From Micromonospora siamensis (GTDB taxonomy: Bacteria > Actinomycetota > Actinomycetes > Mycobacteriales > Micromonosporaceae): DNA of 64,000 nucleotides. This document shows, in pieces, positions 1 through 8,547 of this stretch (the first letter of the stretch is position 1; each line of letters opens with the position of its first letter). Location: positions 2,666,001 to 2,730,000 of the forward strand of contig NZ_LT607751.1 of assembly GCF_900090305.1 (NCBI RefSeq), in the 5' to 3' direction. Made by a program: the position numbers and the translations under genes. The notes under the pieces are model-generated. The model did not search any database, was not told the DNA's origin, and saw nothing but the letters and a program-made list of their open reading frames with translations.

Positions 1-2
1 GC

Positions 3-98
3 TGGAACTTGCAGCTCATGGACCTCGATCCCGAGGTGCTGACCTTCCGCTCGGATGACCGCGAACAGATGGTGCTCGACCTTCGGGCCGTCAGGTGA
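3..98 (+). CDS. C-terminal end of an unidentified protein (5' partial)
   Basis: This reading frame enters from the left edge and ends at a TGA at 96-98, giving 31 residues (WNLQLMDLDPEVLTFRSDD... to VLDLRAVR). Codon third positions are mostly G or C, as in real genes of this window, and a strong hairpin follows at once, which suits a gene 3' end. Too little is present to name a family, and the start and function lie outside the window. Confidence 0.5.
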   Translation, partial: WNLQLMDLDPEVLTFRSDDREQMVLDLRAVR

Positions 99-102
99 GG
101 GG

Positions 103-130
103 TTCCGCCTGACCACGCCGTCAGGCGGAA
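103..130. terminator. Hairpin, probable terminator
   Basis: TTCCGCCTGA at 103-112 pairs perfectly with TCAGGCGGAA at 121-130 around an 8-nt loop, five bases after the stop of the leftmost frame. There is no U-tract, which is common for actinobacterial terminators. Confidence 0.65.
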
Positions 131-144
131 GCACGGCAAGCAGA

Positions 145-177
145 AAGGCGAACATCCATCGACTGGATGTGCGCCTT
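145..177. terminator. Second hairpin, probable bidirectional terminator
   Basis: Arms at 145-158 (AAGGCGAACATCCA) and 164-177 (TGGATGTGCGCCTT) pair with one mismatch over 14 bp, with a 5-nt loop. It lies between two convergent genes: the plus-strand partial gene and ktrA on the minus strand, which stops at 203. It can serve either direction. Confidence 0.65.
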
Positions 178-202
178 CACCTCCCGTCGGTGACGAGTGG
201 GC

Positions 203-880
203 TTACTCGCTGGCGGCAAAGCGTTCGACGCTGTCGACCGGTCCGACGATGAGGATCAGGTCGCCGTAGGCGAGCACGGTGTCCGGGGTGGCGTGGGTGA
301 ACTCGGAGCGTCGGCCCATCGGCGGAGCCTGGGGCTTGACCGCGACCACGGTGACGCCCCAGCGGCTGCGTACCCGGGAGTCGCGCAGTGGCATGCCGAC
401 CACCTCGCGGGGCGGGGTGGTCTTGACCACGGCGAAGTCGGCGTCGACCTCGACGTAGTCGAGGATGCGGCCGGAGAGCAGGTGGGCGACCCGTTCGCCC
501 ATGTCGTGTTCCGGGGCGACGACCTTGTGGGCGCCGACCCGGGTCAGGATGTGCCGGTGCTGGTCGCTGACGGCCTTGGCCCAGATGTCGGGGATGCCGA
601 GCTCGGACAGCAGGCTGGTGGTGAGGATGCTGGCCTGGATGTCCGTGCCGATCGCCACGACCGCTCGCCGGAATTCCGACACCCCGAGTTGGCGTAGCGC
701 CTCGATGTCGGTGGAGTCGGCCGTGATCACGTGCGGCAGGCGTCCGGACAGCGCCTGTACGACCTTCGGGCGGTGGTCGATGCCGAGCACCTCGGTGCCC
801 CGGCCGGCCAGTTCCAGGGCCAGGGCGGCGCCGAAGCGGCCCAGGCCGATGACCACCACGGGTTCGGTCAGGTCAGCCAA
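203..880 (-). CDS. ktrA: KtrA/TrkA-type potassium uptake regulatory subunit
   Basis: A 225-residue cytosolic gating subunit of a Ktr/Trk potassium transporter. The N-terminal half is an RCK (TrkA-N) Rossmann domain with the nucleotide-binding glycine pattern G12-x-G-x-x-G17. The C-terminal part (about 140-225) fits a TrkA-C ligand-binding domain. The size with one RCK unit suits KtrA rather than the doubled E. coli TrkA. The start is TTG at 880, chosen because a GAAAGGA ribosome site sits 7 nt upstream; it overlaps the 3' end of the channel gene by 8 bp, so the two are co-transcribed and probably translationally coupled. The bound nucleotide cannot be told from sequence. Confidence 0.92.
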   Translation of the reverse strand: MADLTEPVVVIGLGRFGAALALELAGRGTEVLGIDHRPKVVQALSGRLPHVITADSTDIEALRQLGVSEFRRAVVAIGTDIQASILTTSLLSELGIPDIWAKAVSDQHRHILTRVGAHKVVAPEHDMGERVAHLLSGRILDYVEVDADFAVVKTTPPREVVGMPLRDSRVRSRWGVTVVAVKPQAPPMGRRSEFTHATPDTVLAYGDLILIVGPVDSVERFAASE

Positions 881-2240
881 CGATCGTCCTTTCCTCGGGC
901 AGTTCGAAGCGTCGGGTTCGTTCCCGCAACGCCAGCGCGGACGCCAGGGTGAGTGGCCCGATGCGACCGGCGAACATGAGTACGACCAGCAGCAGGTCCG
1001 CCTGCGGTGGCAGGCTACCGGTGATGCCGGTGGACAGCCCCACTGTGGCGAATGCCGACACCGCCTCGAACAGTGCCCGTTCGAGTCCGTGGTTGGTCAT
1101 CACCACCAGGGCGAAGGTGGCGGCGATGACGGCTCCGACGCTCAGCAAGGCGACCGCGAGCGCCTGGCGCTGGTTGCTCGGCGGGACGCGTCGCCGCCCG
1201 ACGTTGACGTGGGTCTCGCCGCGCATCTCCGACCAGAGGACGAACGCCAGCAGCCCGAACGTGGTCACCTTGATACCGCCGGCGGTGCCGGCGCTGCCGC
1301 CGCCGATGAACATCAGCACGTCACTGGCGAGCAGGCTTTCCGGGCGCATCGCCCCGATGTCCAGGCTGTTGAACCCGGCGGTACGGGTCATCGTCGAGGC
1401 GAAGAACCCGGCGAGCAGCTTCTCGGGCCCGCTCAGTGGGCCCAGTGTTGCCGGGTTGGTTCGTTCCGTGAGGGTCAGCACAGCGGTGCCCAGCGTCAGC
1501 AGGGTGACCGTCAGGACGACCGTCAGGCGGGTCATGACCGACCACATCGCCGGCCGGCGCCAGCACCGGGCCAGCTCGAAGACCACCGGAAACCCGAGCC
1601 CGCCGAGGACCACCGCGCCCGCGACGACGAGGTTGACCCAGGGGTCGGTGACGTAGCCGACGAGGCTGTCCGCGTTGGTGGAGAATCCTGCGTTGTTGAA
1701 CGCCGATACGGCGTGGAACACCCCGTGGCAGATCGCCGGCCAGACCGGCTCACCGTGTCCTGCCGCGAATCGCAGAGCGAGCGCCACGGCGACGACGGCT
1801 TCGCTGACGAGGCTGAACACCACGATCCGTCGGACGACGCCGCGCACGTCACTCAGGTCCAGGCTCTTGGTCTCGGCCTGGGCGAGGAACCGGGCCCGCA
1901 ATCCGAGGCGGCGGGACACCAGCACGGTGAACAGGGTGGCCAGCGTCATGATGCCCAACCCGCCGGCCTGGATGAGCAGCAGGATGATCACCTGCCCGAA
2001 CGACGACCAGTAGCTTCCCGTGTCGACCGTCACCAGGCCGGTGACGCAGACTGCCGAGGTCGCGGTGAACAGCGCGTCGATCAGCGGTGCCGACTGCCCT
2101 GACCGGGTCGCCACGGGCAACGACAGCAGAGCGGTTCCGAGCCCGACTGCTGTGCCGAAACCGATGGAGATCACTTGGGCGGGGTGCCGGAATCCGGTGT
2201 TGCGGCGTTGCCAGGCCGGCCGACGAGTCATCAGCCCCAT
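873..2240 (-). CDS. ktrB: KtrB/TrkH-type potassium transporter membrane subunit
   Basis: A 455-residue integral membrane protein of the TrkH/KtrB superfamily, carrying K+ (often with Na+) across the membrane together with KtrA encoded just downstream. It shows the repeated TM-P-TM pattern and selectivity-loop motifs such as SAVCVTGL, FNNAGF, TRTAGFN and FATVGLSTG. The usual family length is about 440-460. The frame is open further upstream, but that extension (to 3530) is low-complexity antisense of the ABC ATPase. I start at ATG 2240; ATG 2231 (MTRRPAWQRR) is an alternative. Confidence 0.9.
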   Translation of the reverse strand: MGLMTRRPAWQRRNTGFRHPAQVISIGFGTAVGLGTALLSLPVATRSGQSAPLIDALFTATSAVCVTGLVTVDTGSYWSSFGQVIILLLIQAGGLGIMTLATLFTVLVSRRLGLRARFLAQAETKSLDLSDVRGVVRRIVVFSLVSEAVVAVALALRFAAGHGEPVWPAICHGVFHAVSAFNNAGFSTNADSLVGYVTDPWVNLVVAGAVVLGGLGFPVVFELARCWRRPAMWSVMTRLTVVLTVTLLTLGTAVLTLTERTNPATLGPLSGPEKLLAGFFASTMTRTAGFNSLDIGAMRPESLLASDVLMFIGGGSAGTAGGIKVTTFGLLAFVLWSEMRGETHVNVGRRRVPPSNQRQALAVALLSVGAVIAATFALVVMTNHGLERALFEAVSAFATVGLSTGITGSLPPQADLLLVVLMFAGRIGPLTLASALALRERTRRFELPEERTIVG

Positions 2241-2543
2241 GGCCTGGTCGCCTGGCTCGGTCCTACTGCCGGCGTCGTCCGCCGGGCCTGTTGTGCCTGC
2301 ATCACGCCTGGATCCTGCCATGAACCCAAGGGCGGTGATCTGCTGTGGTGTCAGCCGGTGGCGTGGGGGAGCGGCCGTTGGGATCATCGTGGTCCGTGGA
2401 GCGCCGGGAAGTCTGGTCGGCAGCCGCTGAACCGTGCCCTCCGGCGTTCGCGGCCTCGCTGCCGGGTTCCGGCAATGCGTGGCACCGATCTCGGCCGGGC
2501 GTCGCCCTGGATCGTGGACGGGCACCAGCGCAACGATGTGGGC
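2241..2543. other. Divergent intergenic region between ktrB and the ABC operon
   Basis: These 303 bp hold the promoters of ktrB (minus) and the ABC operon (plus). I looked for a c-di-AMP (ydaO-type) leader before ktrB, as seen with some potassium transporters, and could not recognise its conserved blocks. The only clear element is the -10-like AACGAT before the ATPase start. No credible gene. Confidence 0.5.
2532..2537 (+). promoter_or_regulatory. -10 element of a leaderless promoter (ABC ATPase)
   Basis: AACGAT is followed by 6 nt and then ATG 2544, placing the transcript start at or next to the initiation codon. Confidence 0.45.
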
Positions 2544-3470
2544 ATGACGAGCGACATCGCCGTGCTCGCCGAGAACTTGACCAAGTTCTACGGCCGACGA
2601 CGCGGCATCGAAGATCTCACACTGGAGGTCCGGACCGGGGAGGTGATGGGTTTCCTCGGGCCCAACGGCGCCGGGAAGACAACCACCATCCGGCTCCTGC
2701 TTGATTTCCTCCGGCCGACCGCGGGCCGCGCGACCGTCCTCGGGCTCGACCCCCGCCGCGACAAAGCCGCCCTGCACCGCCAGATCGGATACCTCCCCGG
2801 CGAGCTGGCGTTTCCCGGTCAGGAGAAGGCCGAGGACCTGCTGCGGTTCTTCGGCGACGCCCGTGGCGGGGTGGCCTGGTCGCAGGTGACCGCCCTGGCC
2901 GAGCGGTTGGAGCTGGACCTGACCCGTCCGGTCCGCACGATGAGCAAGGGAAACAAGCAGAAGGTCGGCCTGGTGCAGGCGTTCATGCACCAGCCGGCCC
3001 TGCTGATCCTCGACGAGCCCACCAGCGGTCTGGACCCGCTCATGCAGCAGGAATTCCTGGCCATGGTCCGCGACGCCCGGGCCGACGGTCAGACCGTGTT
3101 CATGTCCAGCCACGTCCTGGCCGAGGTGCAGCACACCGCCGACCGGGTCGCCATCGTCCGCGACGGCCGGCTGGCCGCGGTCGAGCGGGTGGAGTCCCTC
3201 GGTAAACGGGCCGTGCGGTCCGTGGAAATCCACTTCGGTGATCCGGTGGACGCGGGGGAGTTCACCGCCCTGCCCGGAGTCGGTGACGTGACGGTGTCCG
3301 GACCGGTGCTGCGCTGCACCGTGGACGGCCGTCTCGATCCGCTGATCAAGGCGGCGGCACAGCACGACGTCATTGACCTGCTGTCGGCCGAGCCCGACCT
3401 CGAAGAGACCTTCCTGTCCTTCTACTACCACTCCGAAGGAGCCGGCGATGGTGCCCGCACTGGTGCGTAA
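2544..3470 (+). CDS. ABC transporter ATP-binding protein (drug-export type)
   Basis: A 308-residue cytoplasmic ATPase of an ABC-2 exporter. Walker A is GPNGAGKT (39-46), the signature is MSKGNKQK (133-140), Walker B LLILDEP (153-159) and the switch histidine H190. The KGNKQK signature is typical of the antibiotic-export/TnrB2-like group. ATG 2544 is chosen because a leaderless -10 precedes it and the ABC fold begins there; the frame is open further upstream but that part is not conserved-looking. Its 3' end overlaps the permease gene by 23 bp, so the two form one exporter. Substrate unknown; a hydrophobic drug or lipid is inferred from the family. Confidence 0.93.
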   Translation: MTSDIAVLAENLTKFYGRRRGIEDLTLEVRTGEVMGFLGPNGAGKTTTIRLLLDFLRPTAGRATVLGLDPRRDKAALHRQIGYLPGELAFPGQEKAEDLLRFFGDARGGVAWSQVTALAERLELDLTRPVRTMSKGNKQKVGLVQAFMHQPALLILDEPTSGLDPLMQQEFLAMVRDARADGQTVFMSSHVLAEVQHTADRVAIVRDGRLAAVERVESLGKRAVRSVEIHFGDPVDAGEFTALPGVGDVTVSGPVLRCTVDGRLDPLIKAAAQHDVIDLLSAEPDLEETFLSFYYHSEGAGDGARTGA

Positions 3471-4236
3471 GACCTGGCGCGACGACCGTCGTGCGCTGAT
3501 CTCCTGGACCACCGGCGTCGCCCTTTTCACCGTCGTCTACACCTCCTTCTACAGCCAGTTCCAGGGCGCGGCCGAGCTGAAACAGGATGCCCTGCCCCAG
3601 GGAATGCTGGACTTCCTCGGCATCGCGGACATGCTCTCGCCGGCTGGTTACCTCCAGGCGACGGTCTTCAGTCTGGTCGGGCCGTTGCTGGTCCTCATGT
3701 GCGCGACCACGCTGACCGCACGGACCATTGCCCGGCCCGAGGAGGAAGGGCGCATGGAACTGCTGCTGACCAACCCCCTGTCGCGCACCGCCTTCGCCGG
3801 CCAGCGTCTGGCCGCCACCGGCACCGCCGTCACAGTGGTCGCGGCGGTCCCGCTGCTCCTCCTGATGATCATCGTGCCGCAGGTGGGAATGGACATCGCC
3901 CTGTCCCACGTGGCGGCAGCCGGGGTCGGCCTGATCGCCCTGGTCTGGTGCTTCACCGGTATCGCCTTCCTCACCGGCGCGGCCACCGGCAGACGCGGCG
4001 CGGTGCTGGCAGTCACCGGCGTACTCGCGGTGACCACGTACATGGCCAACGCCATCGGTGGAATGTCGGACGGCTGGCAGTGGATGCGCTGGCTCTCGCC
4101 GTTCCACTACTTCATCGGCACCGACCCGCTGCACACCGGCTGGCACCCGGCACACCTGCTGACCCTCGTACTCGTCGGCGCCGTGACCACGGCCGTCGGA
4201 GTGTTCCTGTTCGACCGCCGTGACATCGGTGTCTGA
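3448..4236 (+). CDS. ABC-2 type transporter permease
   Basis: A 262-residue membrane protein with about six hydrophobic helices (near 20-40, 65-90, 110-135, 145-170, 175-195, 235-255), consistent with a half-size ABC-2 permease pairing with the ATPase encoded just upstream. The ATG at 3448 has GAAGGA 7 nt upstream, inside the ATPase gene, so translation is coupled. It ends in the short polar tail FDRRDIGV. The following PucR-type regulator overlaps its stop. The substrate cannot be read from sequence. Confidence 0.88.
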   Translation: MVPALVRKTWRDDRRALISWTTGVALFTVVYTSFYSQFQGAAELKQDALPQGMLDFLGIADMLSPAGYLQATVFSLVGPLLVLMCATTLTARTIARPEEEGRMELLLTNPLSRTAFAGQRLAATGTAVTVVAAVPLLLLMIIVPQVGMDIALSHVAAAGVGLIALVWCFTGIAFLTGAATGRRGAVLAVTGVLAVTTYMANAIGGMSDGWQWMRWLSPFHYFIGTDPLHTGWHPAHLLTLVLVGAVTTAVGVFLFDRRDIGV

Positions 4237-5365
4237 CACGGACCGCGGTGGTCCCCGGGCCTCGCCGGGCGGCCGCCGGCAAGCCCCACACGAACCACCT
4301 ACCGACGGCCGCGCCTGGCTGGCCCATGCGTGCGAGGAACTGCTGCGCGCCCCGGACGGCAACCGGCGACACGAGGCCGCCGCCCGGCTCGGTGCCCGCG
4401 CGGCCGACGCGGACCTGCAGCCGGATGAGGTCGCCGACAGCGTGCTCGCGGCTGCCGACCGCTGCTGGAAATCGATGTCTGTCGACTCCGCCGACACTCC
4501 GGGGGCCGTCCACGCCCGCGCTGCGGCGCTGCTGGCCACCGCACACGCGGTGCTCGTGAGCGCCCTCGCCGGCCACCGCCGTCAGGCCCGTGCCGAGCTG
4601 GCACGACACGACTCCGAACGGTCCGCCTTCGTCGACGACCTGCTCACCGGCCGAGCAGAACCCGGCGGCCTGGCCGAACGCGCCCACCGCTACGGCATCC
4701 GCCTGTCGGCAACCCATACCGTCCTGGTCGCCCGCACGCCCCGTCTCACCGCCGAGATCGTCCGCCGTGTCGACGCGGCCCTGGCGGCCCGGTTCGGCGA
4801 AGGAAACACCCTCACCACCCAGCGCAACGGTGACCTGGTGTGCATCAGCGCGGGTGGCCTGCGGGGCATCGGAGCAGAGTTGGCACACCTGCTGCTCGCC
4901 GAATTCGGCGCTGGAGGATGGCAGGTGGCCGTCGGTCGCCCGCACCCCGGCATGCCCGGTCTCGTCGCCTCGCTCGACGAGGCACGCGACGCCCTCGACC
5001 ACGCCAGCAAGCTGGGCTTCACCGCTCCCGTCCTCAACGCCGCCGACCTGCTGGTCTTCCCCGTCCTGCTGCGCGACCGCGGCGCCATCTCGGATCTGGT
5101 CGCCACCGTTCTCGGTCCGCTCACCGGCGCCCGAGGCGGGCCGCGGCCGTACCTCGACACCCTCAGCGTGCTCTTCGACAACCAGGGCAATCACACCGCC
5201 ACGGCCCGGCAGCTGCACCTGTCCGTCCGCGCGGTCACCTACCGCCTCGACCGCATCCACCACCTGACCGGCTACCACCCCAACGAGCCCACCCAACGTT
5301 TCACCCTCCACGCCGCGGTGCTCGGCGCCCGACTGCTCGGCTGGCCCGACGCGACGACGCGATGA
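4220..5365 (+). CDS. PucR/CdaR-type transcriptional regulator
   Basis: A 381-residue DNA-binding regulator. The C-terminal segment (about 310-375), with VLFDNQGNHTATARQLHLS followed by VRAVTYRLDRI, is the PucR-type HTH found at the very end of this family. The central part resembles the GGDEF-like CdaR middle domain, and the N-terminus is helical and less conserved. GTG 4220 overlaps the permease gene by 17 bp; GTG 4229 is a second choice. As third gene of the exporter operon it probably senses an effector and controls export, but its target is not shown by the sequence. Confidence 0.85.
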   Translation: MTSVSDTDRGGPRASPGGRRQAPHEPPTDGRAWLAHACEELLRAPDGNRRHEAAARLGARAADADLQPDEVADSVLAAADRCWKSMSVDSADTPGAVHARAAALLATAHAVLVSALAGHRRQARAELARHDSERSAFVDDLLTGRAEPGGLAERAHRYGIRLSATHTVLVARTPRLTAEIVRRVDAALAARFGEGNTLTTQRNGDLVCISAGGLRGIGAELAHLLLAEFGAGGWQVAVGRPHPGMPGLVASLDEARDALDHASKLGFTAPVLNAADLLVFPVLLRDRGAISDLVATVLGPLTGARGGPRPYLDTLSVLFDNQGNHTATARQLHLSVRAVTYRLDRIHHLTGYHPNEPTQRFTLHAAVLGARLLGWPDATTR

Positions 5366-5521
5366 GTACGAACCGGGGCCGCCCCAGGGCGTCCGTATCT
5401 CGGCGGTCAGCTGGTGACGGTTCCCATCGCAAGGCGGGATCGCCAACTTGGCGGCTTGTCACCCACGCATCGCAAAAGCCGATCGCCGGTCACCGAGAAG
5501 TCCTATCCGGCGCGGTACGGC

Positions 5522-5836
5522 TCAGCCCCGCCAGCGGTAGAGGTCGCGCAGCAGGCAGATCTCGGCGCCGTGGTGGATCAGCTCCCGGTTGACGTGCAGG
5601 ACGATGCCCTCCATGGGAAACCGCTCAGGCCCCACCATCGGCGGATTCTCCAGGTCGACGTCCGAGAGCGCGCGGACCCCCGCGTTCCATCTCCCGTACA
5701 TCTCGTCGAGCTGTTGCAGCGCCCCGTCGGCGGTCCCCGCGTAGGCGAACGTTTCTGAGTCCATCTCCTGCCCGCCGAAGTGCCAACCGACCCGATAGCC
5801 GCACCCTACCGGCAGCGACCGGTCGCCCCTCCGGAT
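5522..5836 (-). pseudogene. DinB-family protein remnant (C-terminal half only)
   Basis: The last roughly 100 residues of a DinB/YfiT-like metal-binding helical-bundle protein. Recognisable parts are VGWHFGGQEMDSETFAYAG, a mid helix, and the end VLHVNRELIHHGAEICLLRD, whose paired histidines match the third metal-ligand region of the family. Intact members are around 170 residues and begin with a helix holding the first ligand histidine; upstream of about 5836 I see no trace of it. ATG 5764 would give only 80 residues. Either a decayed copy or a very short derivative; I favour a remnant. Confidence 0.65.
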
Positions 5837-5982
5837 CGCGGAGAGGCAACCAGCGGCATCCGGCCTCAGCCGGCTCGGCGGGTGAGCCCGCTCATCCGGA
5901 CCGTGGTGTGCGAGCGGGCAGAGTGGGCCGGCCCTCCTGAGCGGCCGGGCGATAAGCGGGTGACGGCTCGATCCGAAGCCGT

Positions 5983-5988
5983 TAGCGT
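5983..5988 (+). promoter_or_regulatory. -10 element of a leaderless promoter (DUF2087 regulator)
   Basis: TAGCGT followed by 7 nt and ATG 5996; no Shine-Dalgarno sequence is present. Confidence 0.5.
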
Positions 5989-5995
5989 CCCGCTC

Positions 5996-6568
5996 ATGAG
6001 TCCCGACCTGATCCTCCGGTCGATCGCCGACCCCCGCCGCCTGCGCGCTCTTGCCGCCGTCGTGTTGGGCGCCCGGTCGACCGCGGACATCGCCCAGGCC
6101 ACCGGACTGTCGCCACGTGAGGCCGCCGTGGCCGAGCGCCGGTTGCGGCAGGCGGGGCTGGTCGAGTCCGACGGTGCCGGGCTGCGCCCGGCGTACGAGA
6201 AGCTGCGGGCCGTGGTGGCGGACGACGGCACCGTCGCGACGGAGGTCGACGTGCCGCAGCCACTGCGACCCTTCGTCCGCGACGGCCGGCTGGTGTCGAT
6301 TCCCGCCCAGCAGGCGAAGCGACGGGCGCTGCTGGAGCACCTCACCGAGGTCTCGTTCGACGCTGACGCCGCCTACTCCGAGCGTGAGGTCGACGACCGG
6401 CTGCGGCGCTGGTGCGAGGGCTCATCCGTCGACCGTGTGAGTGTGCGGCGCTACCTGGTGGAGGCGGAGTTCCTGGTCCGCGCCGGTGGGGTCTACGCCC
6501 GTGACCGGGCGCGCCTTCCCGCCGCGAACGCCGCCGAGCAGCACGTCGCCGCCATGGGCCTGCGGTAG
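5996..6568 (+). CDS. DUF2087 domain protein with N-terminal winged-helix-like region
   Basis: A 190-residue probable regulator. Residues 1-60 (ADPRRLRALAAVVLG, then STADIAQATGLS and AERRLRQAGLV) look like an ArsR-like winged helix. Residues 105-185 match the DUF2087 pattern, with KRRALLEHL, YSEREVDDRLRRWC and VSVRRYLVEAEFLVR. In known families this pairing is annotated as a transcriptional regulator, but the ligand is unknown. The ATG at 5996 is supported by a leaderless -10. The frame is open upstream to 5780, but that part overlaps the DinB remnant antisense and is not credible. Confidence 0.82.
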   Translation: MSPDLILRSIADPRRLRALAAVVLGARSTADIAQATGLSPREAAVAERRLRQAGLVESDGAGLRPAYEKLRAVVADDGTVATEVDVPQPLRPFVRDGRLVSIPAQQAKRRALLEHLTEVSFDADAAYSEREVDDRLRRWCEGSSVDRVSVRRYLVEAEFLVRAGGVYARDRARLPAANAAEQHVAAMGLR

Positions 6569-6600
6569 GCCCTGACACGTTCGAAAGGAGGACCGGTCGC

Positions 6601-7041
6601 GTGAGCAGCAACCACACCGTCGTCAGCCGCGGACTCCCGGGCCACCGTGCGACCGCACCTGACCGCCTTGAGGAGCCGGGCCGACCCCCGGGTGGCATCC
6701 TCCTCGATCGGGGCATCCCGGACCTGATCGGCTTCGACCCGCTGCTCGGCGTACCCGTGCCCGTTCGGCGCACCGCCGCGGCGCGGAAGGCCCGCCACCG
6801 CAGGCGGACGTTCACCCCGCCGTCCTGGCCGCAGGCCTACACCGTCGGCGGCGAGCCGGTCGCCGGACGTGGGCTGCCCGGTGCACGGGCACGATGCGAT
6901 CGTCGTGACCCGGCGCGGCACCGCTCCGCGCCGATCGCCGGGTATCGCCGCCGCGACCTGCGGCGGGGTGGTCCGTCCTGGACCGGACGATGGCAGCCCG
7001 CCGCCCAGGTGCACGCCCGCTTCGCGAAGCGCCACCGGTAG
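6601..7041 (+). CDS. Hypothetical protein, doubtful reading frame in its second half
   Basis: GTG 6601 follows a near-perfect AAAGGAGG ribosome site, the best reason to think a gene starts here. The first 95 residues (with PGGILLDRGIPDLIGFD and LGVPVPVRRT) have normal codon use. The second half turns arginine-rich (ARCDRRDPARHR), as shadow frames do in this genome, while the frame entered at about 6869 reads more naturally (GCPVHGHDAIVVTRRG). A frameshift near 6870 is therefore possible. No family recognised; it may be a small expressed protein or a decayed gene. Confidence 0.35.
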   Translation: MSSNHTVVSRGLPGHRATAPDRLEEPGRPPGGILLDRGIPDLIGFDPLLGVPVPVRRTAAARKARHRRRTFTPPSWPQAYTVGGEPVAGRGLPGARARCDRRDPARHRSAPIAGYRRRDLRRGGPSWTGRWQPAAQVHARFAKRHR

Positions 7042-7251
7042 TCGGCCGCGCGGGGACCCGGAGGGCTCAGGATCGGTTCAGGTTCAGCGCCCACCCTGGT
7101 CCCGGGAGTTGTCCCGCCTGCGAGCTGCCGGCCGGCTACGGTGATCGACGTGCCGCCTGCTCCCAGCCGGCCGTCGGGGCGCCGGCCGGGTATTGCCAGC
7201 ACTACCGGAAGACTCGATCCAGAGTCCTGGTTCGGGCCGCCGACGCTCACC

Positions 7252-7257
7252 TAGCCT
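7252..7257 (+). promoter_or_regulatory. -10 element of a leaderless promoter (two-component pair)
   Basis: TAGCCT followed by 6 nt and ATG 7264. Confidence 0.5.
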
Positions 7258-7263
7258 GGGCAA

Positions 7264-8547
7264 ATGACGTCGGACACCACCCTGCTGCGGGCCGTGACCC
7301 GGCCCCGGTTCCTGGTGTCGGCGTGGCCGTGGCGCGGCATCGCCTACACGGCGACCACGGCGGTGGCGGCCGGCCTGCTCTGGCTCCTGCTCGCCCTGCC
7401 GCTGACCCCGTTGGTGGTGGCGGTCCAGGTGCTGAGGACCCACCCCTCGAGCCCGGACGGGGAGGCGCTACGAACCGGTTCCCACCTGTTCGCCGCCGCC
7501 GTGCTCGGTGTCGTCGGCGTGGCGCTGCTCGCGTTCGTGGGGCCGAGACTCGCCCTCGCCGTGAGGGAGGTGGAGCGGTGGCGACTGCGGTTGGCCGATC
7601 CCGCTCCGGCACCGGCGCGACGCCGCGGCAACCTCTACTCCGACCCGGCGACCTGGCGCGCGGTGGCGTACCTGCTGTTGCTCGGGGTCGTGGCGCCGGT
7701 GTGGATCGCCGTGCTCGCCGTCGTGGGCCTGCTCGTCGTCTCCACTCCGTTCGCGGTCCAGCACCGGGTGGCCGGCATGGACCCGGCCGGGAGCGTCGCC
7801 GGGCGCGCCCTGCTCGGACTGGTGCTCATCCCCGTCCTGCTCTATCTCACCTCGGTGGCCGGTGGGGCGCACGCCGCCCTCGCCCGCCTGCTGCTGTGCG
7901 CCGAACCCGACCCGGCCGAGGCCGCGCTGTTCGAGGTGACCCGGTCCCGGGCCCGGCTGGCCGACGCGTTCGACGTCGAACGCAACCGCATCGAACGCGA
8001 CCTGCACGATCTCGCCCAGCAACGACTGGTGAGCCTGACCATGCAACTCGGCCTCGCCAAGCTCGACCTGCCCGACGACTCTCCCGCGGCCGTCGCGGTG
8101 GCCTCCGCGCACGCGCAGGCCAAGACGCTGATGGCCGAGCTGCGCGACCTGGTCCGCGGCATCAGCCCCCGGACGCTGCGCGAGCTGGGACTGCGGGCGG
8201 CGGTGGAGGAACTCGCCGCGGCCAGCCCGCTGCGGGTACGCGTCGACGCCGACCCGGGTCGATTCCCGGCGGCGGTGGAGACCGTGGCGTTCGCGGCGGT
8301 CTCGGAGGCGCTCGCCAACGCCGTGAAGCACTCGGGGGCGACCGGGGCCGTCGTCACCGCCCGGCGCTCCGGCAGCACGCTCACGGTCCAGGTACGCGAC
8401 GACGGACATGGCGGCGCCGACCCGTCGCGCGGATCGGGCATCACCGGTCTCGCCGACCGGGCGGCGGCCGCCGACGGCCGGCTGCTGATCTCCAGCCCGC
8501 CCGGCGGGCCCACCATCCTGCGGGTGGAGCTGCCGTGCGCGTCGTGA
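7264..8547 (+). CDS. Sensor histidine kinase, NarL/HPK7 class
   Basis: A 427-residue membrane kinase. Four hydrophobic stretches lie at about 25-55, 75-100, 130-160 and 180-205. Next comes the HisKA_3 dimerisation helix with the phosphoacceptor H248 in ERDLHDLAQQRLV, then a HATPase_c domain (N-box SEALANAVKHSG, G1 RDDGHGGAD, G2 RGSGITGLADRA). The usual H-box in this class reads DLHDGAQQ; here G is replaced by L. It phosphorylates the response regulator encoded immediately downstream, whose start overlaps its stop by 13 bp. No extracytoplasmic sensor domain is obvious, so it may sense within the membrane. Signal unknown. Confidence 0.92.
   Translation: MTSDTTLLRAVTRPRFLVSAWPWRGIAYTATTAVAAGLLWLLLALPLTPLVVAVQVLRTHPSSPDGEALRTGSHLFAAAVLGVVGVALLAFVGPRLALAVREVERWRLRLADPAPAPARRRGNLYSDPATWRAVAYLLLLGVVAPVWIAVLAVVGLLVVSTPFAVQHRVAGMDPAGSVAGRALLGLVLIPVLLYLTSVAGGAHAALARLLLCAEPDPAEAALFEVTRSRARLADAFDVERNRIERDLHDLAQQRLVSLTMQLGLAKLDLPDDSPAAVAVASAHAQAKTLMAELRDLVRGISPRTLRELGLRAAVEELAAASPLRVRVDADPGRFPAAVETVAFAAVSEALANAVKHSGATGAVVTARRSGSTLTVQVRDDGHGGADPSRGSGITGLADRAAAADGRLLISSPPGGPTILRVELPCAS

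Noticed and set aside
465..2102. Long plus-strand frame over ktrA/ktrB
   Set aside because: It is antisense of the potassium genes, arginine/glutamine-rich and without recognisable domains, a typical shadow of high-GC coding DNA.
2241..2543. c-di-AMP (ydaO) riboswitch before ktrB
   Set aside because: The conserved blocks of that riboswitch are not recognisable on the minus strand; the region looks like plain promoter DNA.
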